The notes: generated by a model from the letters alone, not told the origin. 64,000 nt of DNA from GCA-2737725 sp033763995 (GCA_033763995.1 JANRJL010000032.1:124001-188000), one strand, 5' to 3'; shown: positions 35,463-44,754, counted from the first letter of the stretch. Numbers and translations are program-made.

Positions 35463-36212
35463 CTACCGCTTGATGCGCGCCAGGGCGCCCACCGCGCCGC
35501 TGAGCGAGGTGCTGATGTCCTTGGCGATGGGCGCGATGGGAGTCGAGATCACGCCGATCAGCAGGGCGAGATAGAAATCCGACGAGCCCAGGTAAGCGCC
35601 GATGGGCTGGGGTTTCTCGCCCGAGGTGAAAATGATGGCGCCCGCGGCGCAACTCAAGACGACGGCGATCACGCCCGCCGTCAACTTCGAGGCGTTGCGG
35701 TAGGCCTGGTCCGCGCGCTCGTAGGCCATGTCCAGGGTCGCGCTCACGATGGTGTTGAAGCGGCCCAGGGCGCCGAGTTGCGCCTCGTTCAGGTCCGTGC
35801 CTTTGGCCAAGGCCTCGGCGGCGGATTTCAGCGCCGGTTCGTCAAGGCCGGTGTGGCGGGCGAAGATCGGCGCGGTCTGGCCGTTCAGGTGCAGGTTGAT
35901 CAGCGCCTTGGCGGCGGCTTTTTGCTCCGCCTTCGCCACGCCGTTGAGCCAATTGGCAAGCACGGTCTCGCGGATCAGCACGCGCGCGGTGGCCCCCGCC
36001 GCGCCGTTGGCCGCGACGATGGCGTCCAGGAACGGCGCGAGCGCGCCTTCGATGAAGCCGAATCCCATCCGCGAGGCGCCGCCGCCGAAGACCTTGGTGG
36101 CGTCGACCAGGCCGAAGGCCGCGAGGCCCAGGGCGCTGATGGCCGCAAGGATGTTGCCGATGTTGCCCAGATCGCCGCTCAACAATCCCGCCGCTGTCAC
36201 ATCGCCGTCCAT
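35463..36212 (-). CDS. Membrane protein of unknown function, operon with DUF900-like hydrolase
   Basis: A 249-residue protein from the ATG at 36212, which follows AGGGGGA. It has a Gly/Ala-rich hydrophobic start (GNILAAISALGLAAFGLVDAT), a helical middle and two membrane segments at the C-terminal side (LTAGVIAVVLSCAAGAIIF and FYLALLIGVISTPIAPI). No family recognised. Confidence 0.7.
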   Translation of the reverse strand: MDGDVTAAGLLSGDLGNIGNILAAISALGLAAFGLVDATKVFGGGASRMGFGFIEGALAPFLDAIVAANGAAGATARVLIRETVLANWLNGVAKAEQKAAAKALINLHLNGQTAPIFARHTGLDEPALKSAAEALAKGTDLNEAQLGALGRFNTIVSATLDMAYERADQAYRNASKLTAGVIAVVLSCAAGAIIFTSGEKPQPIGAYLGSSDFYLALLIGVISTPIAPIAKDISTSLSGAVGALARIKR

Positions 36213-36344
36213 GATGTTGTTCCCCCTCGCTCGCGTCGGCGCATTGCCGGGTGCCCCGCGGGCATCGGTGTTCAGCTTAGACGGGGTGGGCGCGGGCGCA
36301 CCTGTCAGAATTGCCAGGGCGGGACGTGCGCGGCGCAAAAACGA

Positions 36345-36374
36345 AAGGCCGGAGCGCGAAATGGCTCCGGCCTT
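36345..36374 (-). terminator. Rho-independent terminator of the secreted-protein gene
   Basis: AAGGCCGGAGC (36345-36355) pairs with GCTCCGGCCTT (36364-36374). On the minus strand it is followed by a T-rich tail (TTCGTTTTTG), 21 bases after the stop at 36396. Confidence 0.85.
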
Positions 36375-36395
36375 GATCGAGCGCAGTCCGCGACG

Positions 36396-37382
36396 TTAGT
36401 CGTTGATGCTACAGAAGGTGGTGAGGTTGAAGTAGGCGTTGAACTGCGTGTTCAGCACCATGTGGCCCAGGCTCCAGTTGGGCGGCGCGCTCACGGTGCC
36501 GCCGGCCGAGGTGTCGAAGATCAGGTTCATGTGGAACTGACTGGCGTTGGGCGTGAAGTTGATTTGCTGCTGGAAGAACGACGAGGGCAGCGAGTAGGTG
36601 GTGTTGGCCGTGGCCGCCATGTTGACGAAGCCCAAGGTGGCGCCGGTGTTGCTGTCGGTCACGCGCACGCGGAAGGTCTGGCTGGTGTCCTCGCGGTTGT
36701 GCAGGTGGATCAGGCTCGGGAAGCCCGCTGCCAACAGCGACGTGTGGACGTTCACCACGGCGGAGTTCATGAACGGATACTCCAGCTCGCGCGCGTAGGT
36801 GCAGATGCTGACGTTCTCGAAGAACTGGTTGGCCGAGTTATAGATCACGTGCTGGAAGCCGGTCAGGAAGTTCGAGTTTTTCAAATAGACCGAGAAACCG
36901 GTGTCGCCGCTTTGCAGCGGGTTGGCGGGCAGACCGGCCAATTCGAGAACCTCGGTGATGGGGCGCTGGCGCGAGGAATAGGCCGGCTCGTCGTGGAAGA
37001 ACACCGCGTACTCGTTGCCCGAGGGAAAGCCGACGATGTGGATTTCCGATTGGGTGGCGAAGGCGTTCAGGTTGACGAAGCGGATGTAACTCAGGTTGCC
37101 GTCGTTGCCGCGGAAGATCGGCGCGATCACGGTGTAGCTGGCCGGCAGGGCCGCGGGCGCGTCAGTGCCCACGCTGCTGGTTTTCTCGCGCGCCGCGGAA
37201 CCGGGCGCCGCGGCCGGGGCGGTCGCGCCGCTGGCGGGGCCGTAACCGATGATGTATTCGCTCGGAATGGCGATCAGCGGGGATTCGGTGGGCCGGTCCT
37301 GAGCGGCGGCGACGGACAAGGTCGCGCCGGTCCACAGAACCACGGCAGTCAGGGCAAATTTTTGATTTGGCGAGGGGGTCAT
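36396..37382 (-). CDS. Secreted protein of unknown function
   Basis: A 328-residue protein with a signal peptide ending VAAAQD, followed by an Ala/Pro-rich linker (about 45-80). The rest is rich in Asn, Phe, Ser and Thr with alternating strands (SYIRFVNLNAFATQSEIHIVGFPSGNEYAVFF, FRVRVTDSNTGATLGFVNM). This pattern suggests a beta-sandwich extracellular protein. Cys are at SICTYA and near the end (TTFCSIND), so one disulfide is possible. No family recognised. Confidence 0.75.
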   Translation of the reverse strand: MTPSPNQKFALTAVVLWTGATLSVAAAQDRPTESPLIAIPSEYIIGYGPASGATAPAAAPGSAAREKTSSVGTDAPAALPASYTVIAPIFRGNDGNLSYIRFVNLNAFATQSEIHIVGFPSGNEYAVFFHDEPAYSSRQRPITEVLELAGLPANPLQSGDTGFSVYLKNSNFLTGFQHVIYNSANQFFENVSICTYARELEYPFMNSAVVNVHTSLLAAGFPSLIHLHNREDTSQTFRVRVTDSNTGATLGFVNMAATANTTYSLPSSFFQQQINFTPNASQFHMNLIFDTSAGGTVSAPPNWSLGHMVLNTQFNAYFNLTTFCSIND

Positions 37383-37769
37383 CGACAGCCTTTCACACCT
37401 TTTCTAGGTATTGATCATTCAACGCAGCCGGCACGGTGTGGTTGCATACTCTCAACCAATACTTTCCGGATCGTTACCAATTGCTTAAGCGAAGAAATTG
37501 CGAAAGTTTCCCAACCACGCGGCCTTCTGCGGCGTGCGGCTCGGGGCATTTTCGCAGCTTTTTCAGGCCCATATCACACCGGCACTTCGGCAACATTATG
37601 GCGGACGGGGGGCGGCCCCGAGCAAGCTGCAGTCAATGTGACGGTTGATCCCGTCGCGACCTGCCGACTCGGCATCCCCAAAACCGAGTGGCGAACCACG
37701 GCATCTTCTTCGATTGCCCCACGTGTTCGCCCGCCCCTAAAGTCCCCATCGGTTTGGGGGAGAACGGCC
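37383..37769. other. Intergenic region between divergent genes
   Basis: 387 bases, AT-richer close to 37400-37500. It holds the start regions of two divergent exported-protein genes. I see no ORF with coding character, terminator or strong repeat. Confidence 0.5.
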
Positions 37770-39107
37770 ATGTTGTTGCGAGCACTCGGCGCCGTCGTTG
37801 CGATGGCCGTTTCCGGCGTTGCCTGGGCGCAAGACAAAGCCGTCCTGTTCGAGAACGTCACGCTCATCGACGGCACCGGCCAGCCGCCCCTGACGGGCGC
37901 CTATGTGCTGGTGGAGGGCGAGCGCATCGCCGCTGTCTCGCCCGCCAAGATCAAGGCCCCCAAGGGTGCGGCGCGCGTCGACGGCAAGGGCAAATTCCTC
38001 ATGCCCGGGCTCATCAATACGCACATCCATTTGCCCGGCGGGCGCGAGGGCCCCGGCAACCGCAAGATGGTGATGAACCTCGACAAGGGCACCAAGGCGC
38101 TGCACGCGCTGCTCTATAGCGGTGTCACGGCGGTTTACGATTCCGGCAACAACGTCGAGTTCACCATGAAGATGCGCGCCGACGAGCGCGCCGGGGCCAT
38201 CGTCGCGCCGCGGCTGTTTATCACCGGGCGGCTGGTGACGCGGGCGGACGGCTACCAGTGCTGCGCCGGCGGCATCCAGGTGGGCAGCCTCGAGGACGGC
38301 CTCGCGCAGATCGACGCGCTGCTGGCGCGCGGACCCGACATGGTCAAGTTCGTGCGCGAGCGTCGCGGCATGGGGGCACAGTCCGAGAACTTGAACATGG
38401 TGCCGCTCGACGTCATGGGCCAACTCATCGCCTATGTGAACGATCGCGGCGTGCGCACGACGATTCACATTTCCGAGGAGCAGCTCGCGCGCGAGTCCAT
38501 CGCGGCGGGCATCGATGCGCTGGCCCATCCGGTCTATCTCATGGACACCGACATCAGCTTCGCCCGCATGATCGCGGCCAACCGCATTCCGGTATCGACC
38601 ACCATGGGCCGGGTCGACACCGATACGTCCGTGTTCGACGATCCGCTGTTCGCCGCCACCATGAGCGAGGAGGACCGCGCCGAGAACAAGGAGAACCCCT
38701 TGTACAAGGGCACGGCGGCGGGCGAATGGCGCGGCGGGCTCATGACCGCCGTGCGCAAGAACATCCGCCAGCTTCACGACGCGGGCGCGATCCTGGCGCT
38801 GGGCACCGATCGCTCCATGGGCGCCTTCGTCCACCGCGAGATGGCGCTGCTGGCCGAGGCCGGCATTCCGCCGGGCGATGTGCTGCGCATCGCCACGCTG
38901 AACGCCGCGATCTATTTGGGCCGGGAGCGCGATCTGGGCTCTGTCGAACGCGGCAAGAAGGCCGATCTGCTGTTGCTGTCGGGCGACCCGACGCAAGACA
39001 TCCGCAACACGGAAAAGATCGTCGCCGTGTTCAAGGGCGGCACGCGCATCGACCGCGCGGCGCTCGACGTTCCGGCCAACCGGCCAGCAAACCGGAAAGC
39101 CAACTGA
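37770..39107 (+). CDS. Exported metal-dependent amidohydrolase
   Basis: A 445-residue protein with a signal peptide ending AWAQD. Amidohydrolase ligands are HIH in GLINTHIHLPGG, Lys in DMVKFVRER, His in TIHISEE, His in ALAHPV and Asp in LGTDRS. The C-terminal strand (LGSVERGKKADLLLLSGDP) is the usual end of the family. GGGGGAGA precedes the ATG; a long open frame upstream is not coding. Its stop is followed after two bases by the start of a methyltransferase gene, so they form an operon. It is a distant relative of the enzyme at 33227. Confidence 0.9.
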   Translation: MLLRALGAVVAMAVSGVAWAQDKAVLFENVTLIDGTGQPPLTGAYVLVEGERIAAVSPAKIKAPKGAARVDGKGKFLMPGLINTHIHLPGGREGPGNRKMVMNLDKGTKALHALLYSGVTAVYDSGNNVEFTMKMRADERAGAIVAPRLFITGRLVTRADGYQCCAGGIQVGSLEDGLAQIDALLARGPDMVKFVRERRGMGAQSENLNMVPLDVMGQLIAYVNDRGVRTTIHISEEQLARESIAAGIDALAHPVYLMDTDISFARMIAANRIPVSTTMGRVDTDTSVFDDPLFAATMSEEDRAENKENPLYKGTAAGEWRGGLMTAVRKNIRQLHDAGAILALGTDRSMGAFVHREMALLAEAGIPPGDVLRIATLNAAIYLGRERDLGSVERGKKADLLLLSGDPTQDIRNTEKIVAVFKGGTRIDRAALDVPANRPANRKAN

Positions 39108-39109
39108 AC

Positions 39110-40024
39110 GTGCCGTCGGTCCTCGAATCCATCACTTCCCCCGCCTTCAAGGACCGCTTGGCCGAGATCATCCGCACCGAGCCCGACGCCACGGTGCTGT
39201 CGTACATGCTTTCGCCCGCGCAGCAGTGGCATTGGGGCCATTCGGTCGGTGTCGCCCGCGACGCCAAGCTCGCGAAACTGGTGCCGCCGCTGCCGCCCGA
39301 GAAACTGCGCGCGCTCACCGCCGCACCCGACGCGCCGACCTTCCTGTGGACCGGTCTCGCCGATCTACAGACCTTCATGGACGTGTTCGCGCGGCACGGA
39401 ACCGCGCCTGCGGGCCGCAAGCTGCGCGTGTTCGACTTCGGCTGCGGGGCAGGGCGCATGACGCGCTTTCTCGGCATGATGGATGCAGTCGAGGCGCACG
39501 CATCGGAGATCAATCCCGACATGGCCAAATGGTGCCGGGAAAACCTCAAGACGGTGGTCACGACCAAGAATGAGGAACTGCCGCCATTGTCTTTCGCCGA
39601 CGGGGCATTCGACTTCGTCTATTCCATGTCGATATTCACGCACCTGTCGGAGGAGCGCACGCGCCCGTGGCTGGATGAAATGGCCCGCGTGCTGGCGCCG
39701 GGCGGCATTCTCGCGGTCACGACCCACGCCCACACGGCGCTGGGCATCATCAAGGGCTCGAAGGTCCACCAGGACATGTTCGGCGTCGATGCCGCGCAAA
39801 CCGCCGAGTTGCAAACGCGGCTGGAGACGGAGCGGTTTATTTTCTTGCCTTACAAATTTCTCACGCGGACCATGGCCAAGGTGGGCTCAGAGTACGGTAA
39901 CTCCTTCATTCACCCGGCTTACATCGACGCAAAATGGAACACAGACACGCTGGAAGTCTTGGCCCATCAGCCGGGGGGCTTGCGCGGCTGGCAGGACATG
40001 GTGGTGTTGCGGCGCAAGGGCTGA
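39110..40024 (+). CDS. Class I SAM-dependent methyltransferase
   Basis: A 304-residue protein from the GTG at 39110, two bases after the amidohydrolase stop; GGAAAG lies upstream. Motif I is VFDFGCGAGRMTRFL, the post-I acidic residue is in ASEINPDM, motif II is FDFVYSMSIFTHL, and motif III is RVLAPGGILAVTTH. The first 90 residues carry an extra helical region (TVLSYMLSPAQQWHWG). Substrate unknown; small-molecule methylation is most likely. Confidence 0.85.
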   Translation: MPSVLESITSPAFKDRLAEIIRTEPDATVLSYMLSPAQQWHWGHSVGVARDAKLAKLVPPLPPEKLRALTAAPDAPTFLWTGLADLQTFMDVFARHGTAPAGRKLRVFDFGCGAGRMTRFLGMMDAVEAHASEINPDMAKWCRENLKTVVTTKNEELPPLSFADGAFDFVYSMSIFTHLSEERTRPWLDEMARVLAPGGILAVTTHAHTALGIIKGSKVHQDMFGVDAAQTAELQTRLETERFIFLPYKFLTRTMAKVGSEYGNSFIHPAYIDAKWNTDTLEVLAHQPGGLRGWQDMVVLRRKG

Positions 40025-40094
40025 ACTTTATGCTTTATCTCATACCCCCGGCGCTTATATGGATTGAAACCCCTTTGGTTGGTGGAGAGAACCG

Positions 40095-40811
40095 ATGATC
40101 GCTCTGTTTCGTGCTTGCGTTGTTGGCCTGTTCGCGTTGATCGCCGCCGCCGCGCCGGCTTCGGCCAAGGACGGCGGAATTTTGGTGTTCGGCGCCAGCG
40201 GCCAGTTGGGCTCGGAGATCGTGAAAAGCTTGGTGGGGGCCGGCCATGACGTCAGCGTGTTCGTGCGCGCGGGCTCCAAGGCCGAGCGGCTCGCGGGCCT
40301 GAAGGTCACGACGGTCACGGGCGACGTGCTGAAGGACGACGATGTGGCCGCCGCCTTGAAAGCCGTCAAATATGCGACCGTGATCGACGCGCTGGCGCGC
40401 GGCGAGGCGGGGCCCGAGTTCTACATCACCAGCCAAAAGCACATCGCCGCGTGGGCCAAGGCCACGGGCGTGAAGCACGTGATCCTGCACAGCTCGGTGG
40501 GCGCCGGGGCCAGCCGCGCGATCTATCCCGCCGCCATGCTGCCGCGCATGGGCGCCACGCTGGACGCCAAGGAAGCGGGCGAGAAGGCGCTGATGGCCAG
40601 CGGCGTGGCCTACACCATCATCCGCAACGCGGTGCTGATGCCGCACGGCACGCCCGCCACGGGCAAGGCCAAGCTCTATGACGACGAGGCCAAGTACGGC
40701 TCGGTGACGCGCGCCGACCTGGCCGTGCTGACGCTGTCGTGCATCGACAACCCCGGCTGCGCCAACAAGATCTATCACGCGGTGGATGAAAGCCTGCCTG
40801 TCCGGCGCTGA
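40095..40811 (+). CDS. NmrA-like NAD(P)-binding protein with a signal peptide
   Basis: A 238-residue Rossmann-fold protein. The N-terminus (about 1-24) is a clear Sec signal peptide ending ASAKD. The mature part starts with ILVFGASGQLGSEIVKSL, the dinucleotide-binding loop of NmrA/SDR-a proteins, and has VIDALARG, HVILHSSVG and TIIRNAVLM in the usual positions. Redox cofactors are not normally free in the periplasm, so export of such a protein is odd. It may act as a non-catalytic binder, or the N-terminus may be a membrane anchor facing the cytoplasm. Confidence 0.82.
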   Translation: MIALFRACVVGLFALIAAAAPASAKDGGILVFGASGQLGSEIVKSLVGAGHDVSVFVRAGSKAERLAGLKVTTVTGDVLKDDDVAAALKAVKYATVIDALARGEAGPEFYITSQKHIAAWAKATGVKHVILHSSVGAGASRAIYPAAMLPRMGATLDAKEAGEKALMASGVAYTIIRNAVLMPHGTPATGKAKLYDDEAKYGSVTRADLAVLTLSCIDNPGCANKIYHAVDESLPVRR

Positions 40812-40858
40812 AGCCCAGATCAATCGGCTCTGAGAAAGCAGCGCCGTTTTTCTTTGGC

Positions 40859-41812
40859 TCAAGCGAGTTGCGGAATCAGCCGCTCGGCGATTTGGCGCAT
40901 GCCGGCGTCGTTGGGGTGCACGCCGTCCCAGAAGCACGCGAGGTCGTGATCGACCAGGCCGCGCCCGTCGATCAGCCGCACCCGGTCGCAGCCCACGGCG
41001 CGCGTGGCGTCATTGATGGCCGCCCAATAGACCTTGATGGAGACGACCCTGTCCAACGCGGTCCACAGCGGCGACAGCACGTAAATCGCGGCCTCGGGGC
41101 ACAGCGCGCACGCCTGCGTCAGGAACGCGTGAAAGCCGGTCACGAAGGGTCCAAGGGGAACTTGCTGGGCGTAGTCGTTGGTTCCAATTTGAATGGTGAG
41201 CACGTCGGGCTTCGCCGCCGCGATGACCGTGGCGTCGCCGGGAGTCATCTGCCGGCTGCCGTAGCCCAGGTTGATCAACTGCCATTGCTTGGCCTCGGCC
41301 AGCAAGAAGGGCCAACTGCGCGTCACATCGCGGGCTTGAAAACCTTGCGTCACGGAATCGCCATAGGCGACCAAGCGTTTGGCGGGCCGGGGCGCAGCGT
41401 CCATCAGGCGCGCGGTGTCGGGAATCTCCAGGCGCAGCACATCCAGCGAAATCCCGTAGGGCATGACGAGTTCATGTAGGCGCGGCCGCGGGATGGCGTG
41501 GTCCATCCGAACCTCGACATCGGCCGCCGTGGTCCATTTGCCGAGGAAACGAAAATCCCGCGCGACCTGGCCGTCGATCATCACCGCGCCGATGTTGCGG
41601 AAGGCGTCGCGCCGCGTCATCAGCGCCGTGTGGCGCAGCGTGACGGCGAGGGACGCGGCATCGGTCATGAACCGCACTCGCGCGCCGGGGCTGACATGCT
41701 CGAACCCGACGCTGTCCAGCGCGGGGCGCGAGAACCGCGCGCGCTGGCCGGTCACGTCGACGGCGAAACAATCGGTGAATTGGATCAGCGGATGGTCGGG
41801 CGCGACGATCAT
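40859..41812 (-). CDS. SGNH/GDSL hydrolase
   Basis: A 317-residue protein. The SGNH catalytic blocks are all visible: block I AYGDSVTQGF with the Ser nucleophile, block II Gly in LINLGYGSRQ, block III IQIGTNDY with Asn, and block V FWDGVHPND with Asp and His. About 130 residues precede block I and form a beta-rich region that may be a carbohydrate-binding-type domain, as in acetylxylan esterases. There is no signal peptide. Likely a sugar or lipid esterase. Confidence 0.88.
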   Translation of the reverse strand: MIVAPDHPLIQFTDCFAVDVTGQRARFSRPALDSVGFEHVSPGARVRFMTDAASLAVTLRHTALMTRRDAFRNIGAVMIDGQVARDFRFLGKWTTAADVEVRMDHAIPRPRLHELVMPYGISLDVLRLEIPDTARLMDAAPRPAKRLVAYGDSVTQGFQARDVTRSWPFLLAEAKQWQLINLGYGSRQMTPGDATVIAAAKPDVLTIQIGTNDYAQQVPLGPFVTGFHAFLTQACALCPEAAIYVLSPLWTALDRVVSIKVYWAAINDATRAVGCDRVRLIDGRGLVDHDLACFWDGVHPNDAGMRQIAERLIPQLA

Positions 41813-41930
41813 GGGGGCGGTTCGGCGATTCCTGGACCCCTTCCCTTAGCGGGTTGCGTTTGGGATGTCACCGGCGCCGGGCGATTCCATTCCTCTCGCG
41901 ATTTGGCGCGGGCTGTGGCTTAATACGGCC

Positions 41931-43433
41931 ATGGACAAGAAAGCACAGAACCACGCCGCCAAGGACCAGAAGGCCGCCTACGCGACCGACAGTCACGGCC
42001 CCCACCGCTATTCCACCGATCCGGACCCGAGCTTGCGGACGCAATCGCAACCGCACGCCGAGATCGACGCCGACGAATTCGTCGATGCCCGCGTCACGCC
42101 GCAAGGTGCGATGGAGATTTTGTCGCACGACGAGGTCGCCAAGCTGCTGGACCGCAGCCAGGGCGGCTTGTACCCGCTGTTCCGCCGCTGCGCCCTGGCG
42201 GTGCTGAACTCGGGCAGCCATTCCGACGACCCGCGCGAGCTGTTCGACAAGTACAAGGACTTCGAGCTGCGCATCGCCCAGCAGCCCTGGGGCATCAAGC
42301 TGGAGATGACCCACGCGCCCGCCGTGGCCTTCGTCGACGGCAAGATGATCCGTGGCGTCAAGGAGCACCTGTTCGCGGTGCTGCGCGACATCGTTTACAC
42401 CGCCAACGAGATCATCCACAGCGGCCGGTTCAACTTGAACGAGCCCGAGAGCATCACCAACGCGGTGTTCTGCATTCTGCGCAACGCCCGCGCGCTGGAC
42501 GACAAGGGCCGACCGGACTTGGTGGTGTGCTGGGGCGGGCACTCCATCTCCCGCGAGGAATACGACTACACGAAAAAAGTCGGCTACGAGTTGGGCGTGC
42601 GGGGCCTCAGCGTATGCACCGGCTGCGGGCCCGGCGCCATGAAGGGGCCCATGAAGGGCGCCACCATCGGCCACTCCAAGCAGCGCATCTTCAACGGCCG
42701 TTACGTGGGCCTGACCGAGCCCAGCATCGTCGCCGCCGAGCCGCCCAACCCCATCGTCAACAACCTGGTCATCATGCCGGACATCGAGAAACGCCTCGAG
42801 GCCTTCGTGCGCCTGGGCCACGGCATCATCGTGTTTCCCGGCGGCGTCGGCACGGCCGAGGAAATTCTTTACTTGCTCGGCATTCTGCTGGAGCCCGCCA
42901 ACGCCAAGCAGCCCATGCCCGTGGTGTTCACCGGCCCCGCGTCGGCGGCGGCCTATTTCGAGCGGCTCGATGAGTTCGTGGGGCTGACCTTGGGCGACGA
43001 GGCGCGCGCGCGCTACCGCATCATCGTCGACGACGCCGCCGAGGCCGCGCGCGTGATGATCGCGGGGCTCGACAAGGTGCGCGGCCACCGCCGCGCCAAG
43101 GGCGACGCCTACAACTTCAATTGGACGCTCAAGATTCCCATGGATTTCCAACTGCCCTTCGAGGTGACGCACGACAGCGTGGCCAACTTGAACCTCAGCC
43201 TCGATGCGCCCGTGCACGTGCGCGCGGCCAACCTGCGGCGCATGTTCAGCGCGCTGGTGGCCGGCAACATCAAGGAACACGGCATCAAGCAGATCGAGGA
43301 GAAGGGGCCCTTCGAGATCAGGGGCGACAAGAAGGTGATGGCCTCGCTCGATCACCTGCTGCGCGAGTTCATCGCCCAAAAACGTATGAAACTCTCGGGC
43401 GACTACAAGCCGGTGTACCGGATTGTGAACTGA
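41931..43433 (+). CDS. ppnN: Nucleotide 5'-monophosphate nucleosidase PpnN
   Basis: A 500-residue cytoplasmic protein of the LOG family. PGGVGTAEE (303-311) is the LOG catalytic and phosphate-binding motif, with the upstream GCGPGAMKGPMKGA. The flanking N-terminal DUF4478-like and C-terminal DUF3412-like regions match E. coli PpnN (454 residues); the extra 40 residues are an N-terminal tail. PpnN splits purine nucleotides (mainly GMP) into base and ribose 5-phosphate and is stimulated by (p)ppGpp. The ATG at 41931 was chosen over an earlier in-frame start because homology begins there. Its 3' end is followed by a repeat array. Confidence 0.93.
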   Translation: MDKKAQNHAAKDQKAAYATDSHGPHRYSTDPDPSLRTQSQPHAEIDADEFVDARVTPQGAMEILSHDEVAKLLDRSQGGLYPLFRRCALAVLNSGSHSDDPRELFDKYKDFELRIAQQPWGIKLEMTHAPAVAFVDGKMIRGVKEHLFAVLRDIVYTANEIIHSGRFNLNEPESITNAVFCILRNARALDDKGRPDLVVCWGGHSISREEYDYTKKVGYELGVRGLSVCTGCGPGAMKGPMKGATIGHSKQRIFNGRYVGLTEPSIVAAEPPNPIVNNLVIMPDIEKRLEAFVRLGHGIIVFPGGVGTAEEILYLLGILLEPANAKQPMPVVFTGPASAAAYFERLDEFVGLTLGDEARARYRIIVDDAAEAARVMIAGLDKVRGHRRAKGDAYNFNWTLKIPMDFQLPFEVTHDSVANLNLSLDAPVHVRAANLRRMFSALVAGNIKEHGIKQIEEKGPFEIRGDKKVMASLDHLLREFIAQKRMKLSGDYKPVYRIVN

Positions 43434-43453
43434 GCGTCGGCTTGACCTTCATG

Positions 43454-43516
43454 GGAAGTTACGGAAGTTACGCGGAAGTTAAGGGAAGTTACGTACCTGG
43501 TACGTAACTCACGTAA
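43454..43516. repeat. GGAAGTTA direct repeats and a TACGTACCTGGTACGTA palindrome
   Basis: Four GGAAGTTA-type units start at 43454, 43463, 43474 and 43484. They run into TTACGTACCTGGTACGTAA (43489-43507) and then two CACGTAACTCA-like inverted units. The palindrome core also occurs inside the MtrA-like gene at 8506-8522. The array lies between the convergent ppnN and Tet-like transporter genes. Confidence 0.7.
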
Positions 43517-43542
43517 CTCATGTCTCGCTCGAAGCAAAGTTC

Positions 43543-44754
43543 CTAAGCTCTTGCTTTGTCCGTGGCGCGCAGGCCCAGGGCGAGGGCGGCGATCAGACAC
43601 ACGGCCGCCAGCAGATAAGGCAAGCCCGGCACGCTCAGGGCAAGGCCGAGCGTGAAGGTTTGTGTGAACAGAAGCGGCGCGGCCATGGTGGCCACGGCGG
43701 TGACGCTCGACAGCGCGCCTTGCACCTGGCCTTGCTCCGAGGCGCCGGCGTTTCGCGAGACCAGGCCTTGGATGGCCGGGCCCGCGAGGCCGAACAGCGC
43801 GCCCAGGGGAATGCCGGCGATGAACATCCAGCCCTCGGGCGCGAAAGCATAGATGACGAAGGACAACGCGCCGAACCCAATGCCGAGACCCAGCGCGCCG
43901 CGCTCGCCCAGGCGCTTCACGGTGGGGCCGATGAGCAGGGCTTGCACGATCATGGAACTGATGCCCACGGCGCCCAGCATGAAGCCCACGCCTTGCTCGG
44001 ACCACGCATAGCGATGCTGCGCGTAGATCACGGCCAGCACCGGGTTCACGTCATGGCCGAGGCGGATGAAAAACATCGCCGCCGCCATGCCCAGCAGCGC
44101 GGGCGTGGCGCGCAACAGCCGCAGCGAGCCGACGATGTTCGCCTTGCGCCAGTGAAACGGGCTGCGCTTGTCCTTGGGCAGGGATTCCGGCAGCACGAAC
44201 AGGCCGTACATCACCGCGAGCACGCACAGCCCGGCCGACACCCAAAAGGGCGCGCGCAAATCGAAGCCCGCGAGAAAGCCGCCGACGGCGGGCCCGACGA
44301 TGAAGCCGAAGCCCCACGCGGCCCCCACCAGACCGAAGCGCTTGGCGCGGTCCTCGGGCGGCGTGATGTCGGCGATGTAGGCGGTGGCGGTGGCAAAGCC
44401 CGCGGTGGTGATGCCCGACAGCACGCGGCCGATGAACAGCCACAGCACGTTGGGCGCCAGCGCCATCAGCACGTAATCGAGGCTCAGCGCCGCCATGTTG
44501 ATCAGGATCACCGGGCGGCGGCCGAAGCGGTCGGACAACGAGCCCAGCACCGGCGAGGCGATGAACTGCATCACCGCCCACACCGTGCCGAACAGGCCCA
44601 GCATCGCCGCCGCGCCCGCCACGTCGCCGCCCTGCAGCTCGATCAGCAGGCTGGGCAGCACCGGCAGCATGACCCCGAAGGCCAAGGTGTCGAGGATCAC
44701 CGCGACAAGAATGAACCCAATCGCAGCGCGCGAGGCAGGGGCGGGGGTGGACAT
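43543..44754 (-). CDS. TCR/Tet-type MFS exporter
   Basis: A 403-residue protein with 12 helices. GSLSDRFGRRPVILINMAAL is motif A, and GAAWGFGFIVGPAVGGFLAG is motif C of drug:H+ antiporters (TetA type). It probably exports a drug or metabolite; the substrate is not recognisable, and no TetR-like gene is adjacent. The ATG at 44754 fits better than the upstream one at 44796. It follows the DUF188 gene with a 68-base gap. Confidence 0.9.
   Translation of the reverse strand: MSTPAPASRAAIGFILVAVILDTLAFGVMLPVLPSLLIELQGGDVAGAAAMLGLFGTVWAVMQFIASPVLGSLSDRFGRRPVILINMAALSLDYVLMALAPNVLWLFIGRVLSGITTAGFATATAYIADITPPEDRAKRFGLVGAAWGFGFIVGPAVGGFLAGFDLRAPFWVSAGLCVLAVMYGLFVLPESLPKDKRSPFHWRKANIVGSLRLLRATPALLGMAAAMFFIRLGHDVNPVLAVIYAQHRYAWSEQGVGFMLGAVGISSMIVQALLIGPTVKRLGERGALGLGIGFGALSFVIYAFAPEGWMFIAGIPLGALFGLAGPAIQGLVSRNAGASEQGQVQGALSSVTAVATMAAPLLFTQTFTLGLALSVPGLPYLLAAVCLIAALALGLRATDKARA

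Noticed and set aside
34539..37769. Plus-strand open frame leading into the second amidohydrolase
   Set aside because: It is antisense to three real genes with recognisable features; a signal peptide and Shine-Dalgarno mark the true start at 37770.
43454..43516. CRISPR array
   Set aside because: Units are 8 bases with 1-3 base gaps, no spacers and no cas genes.
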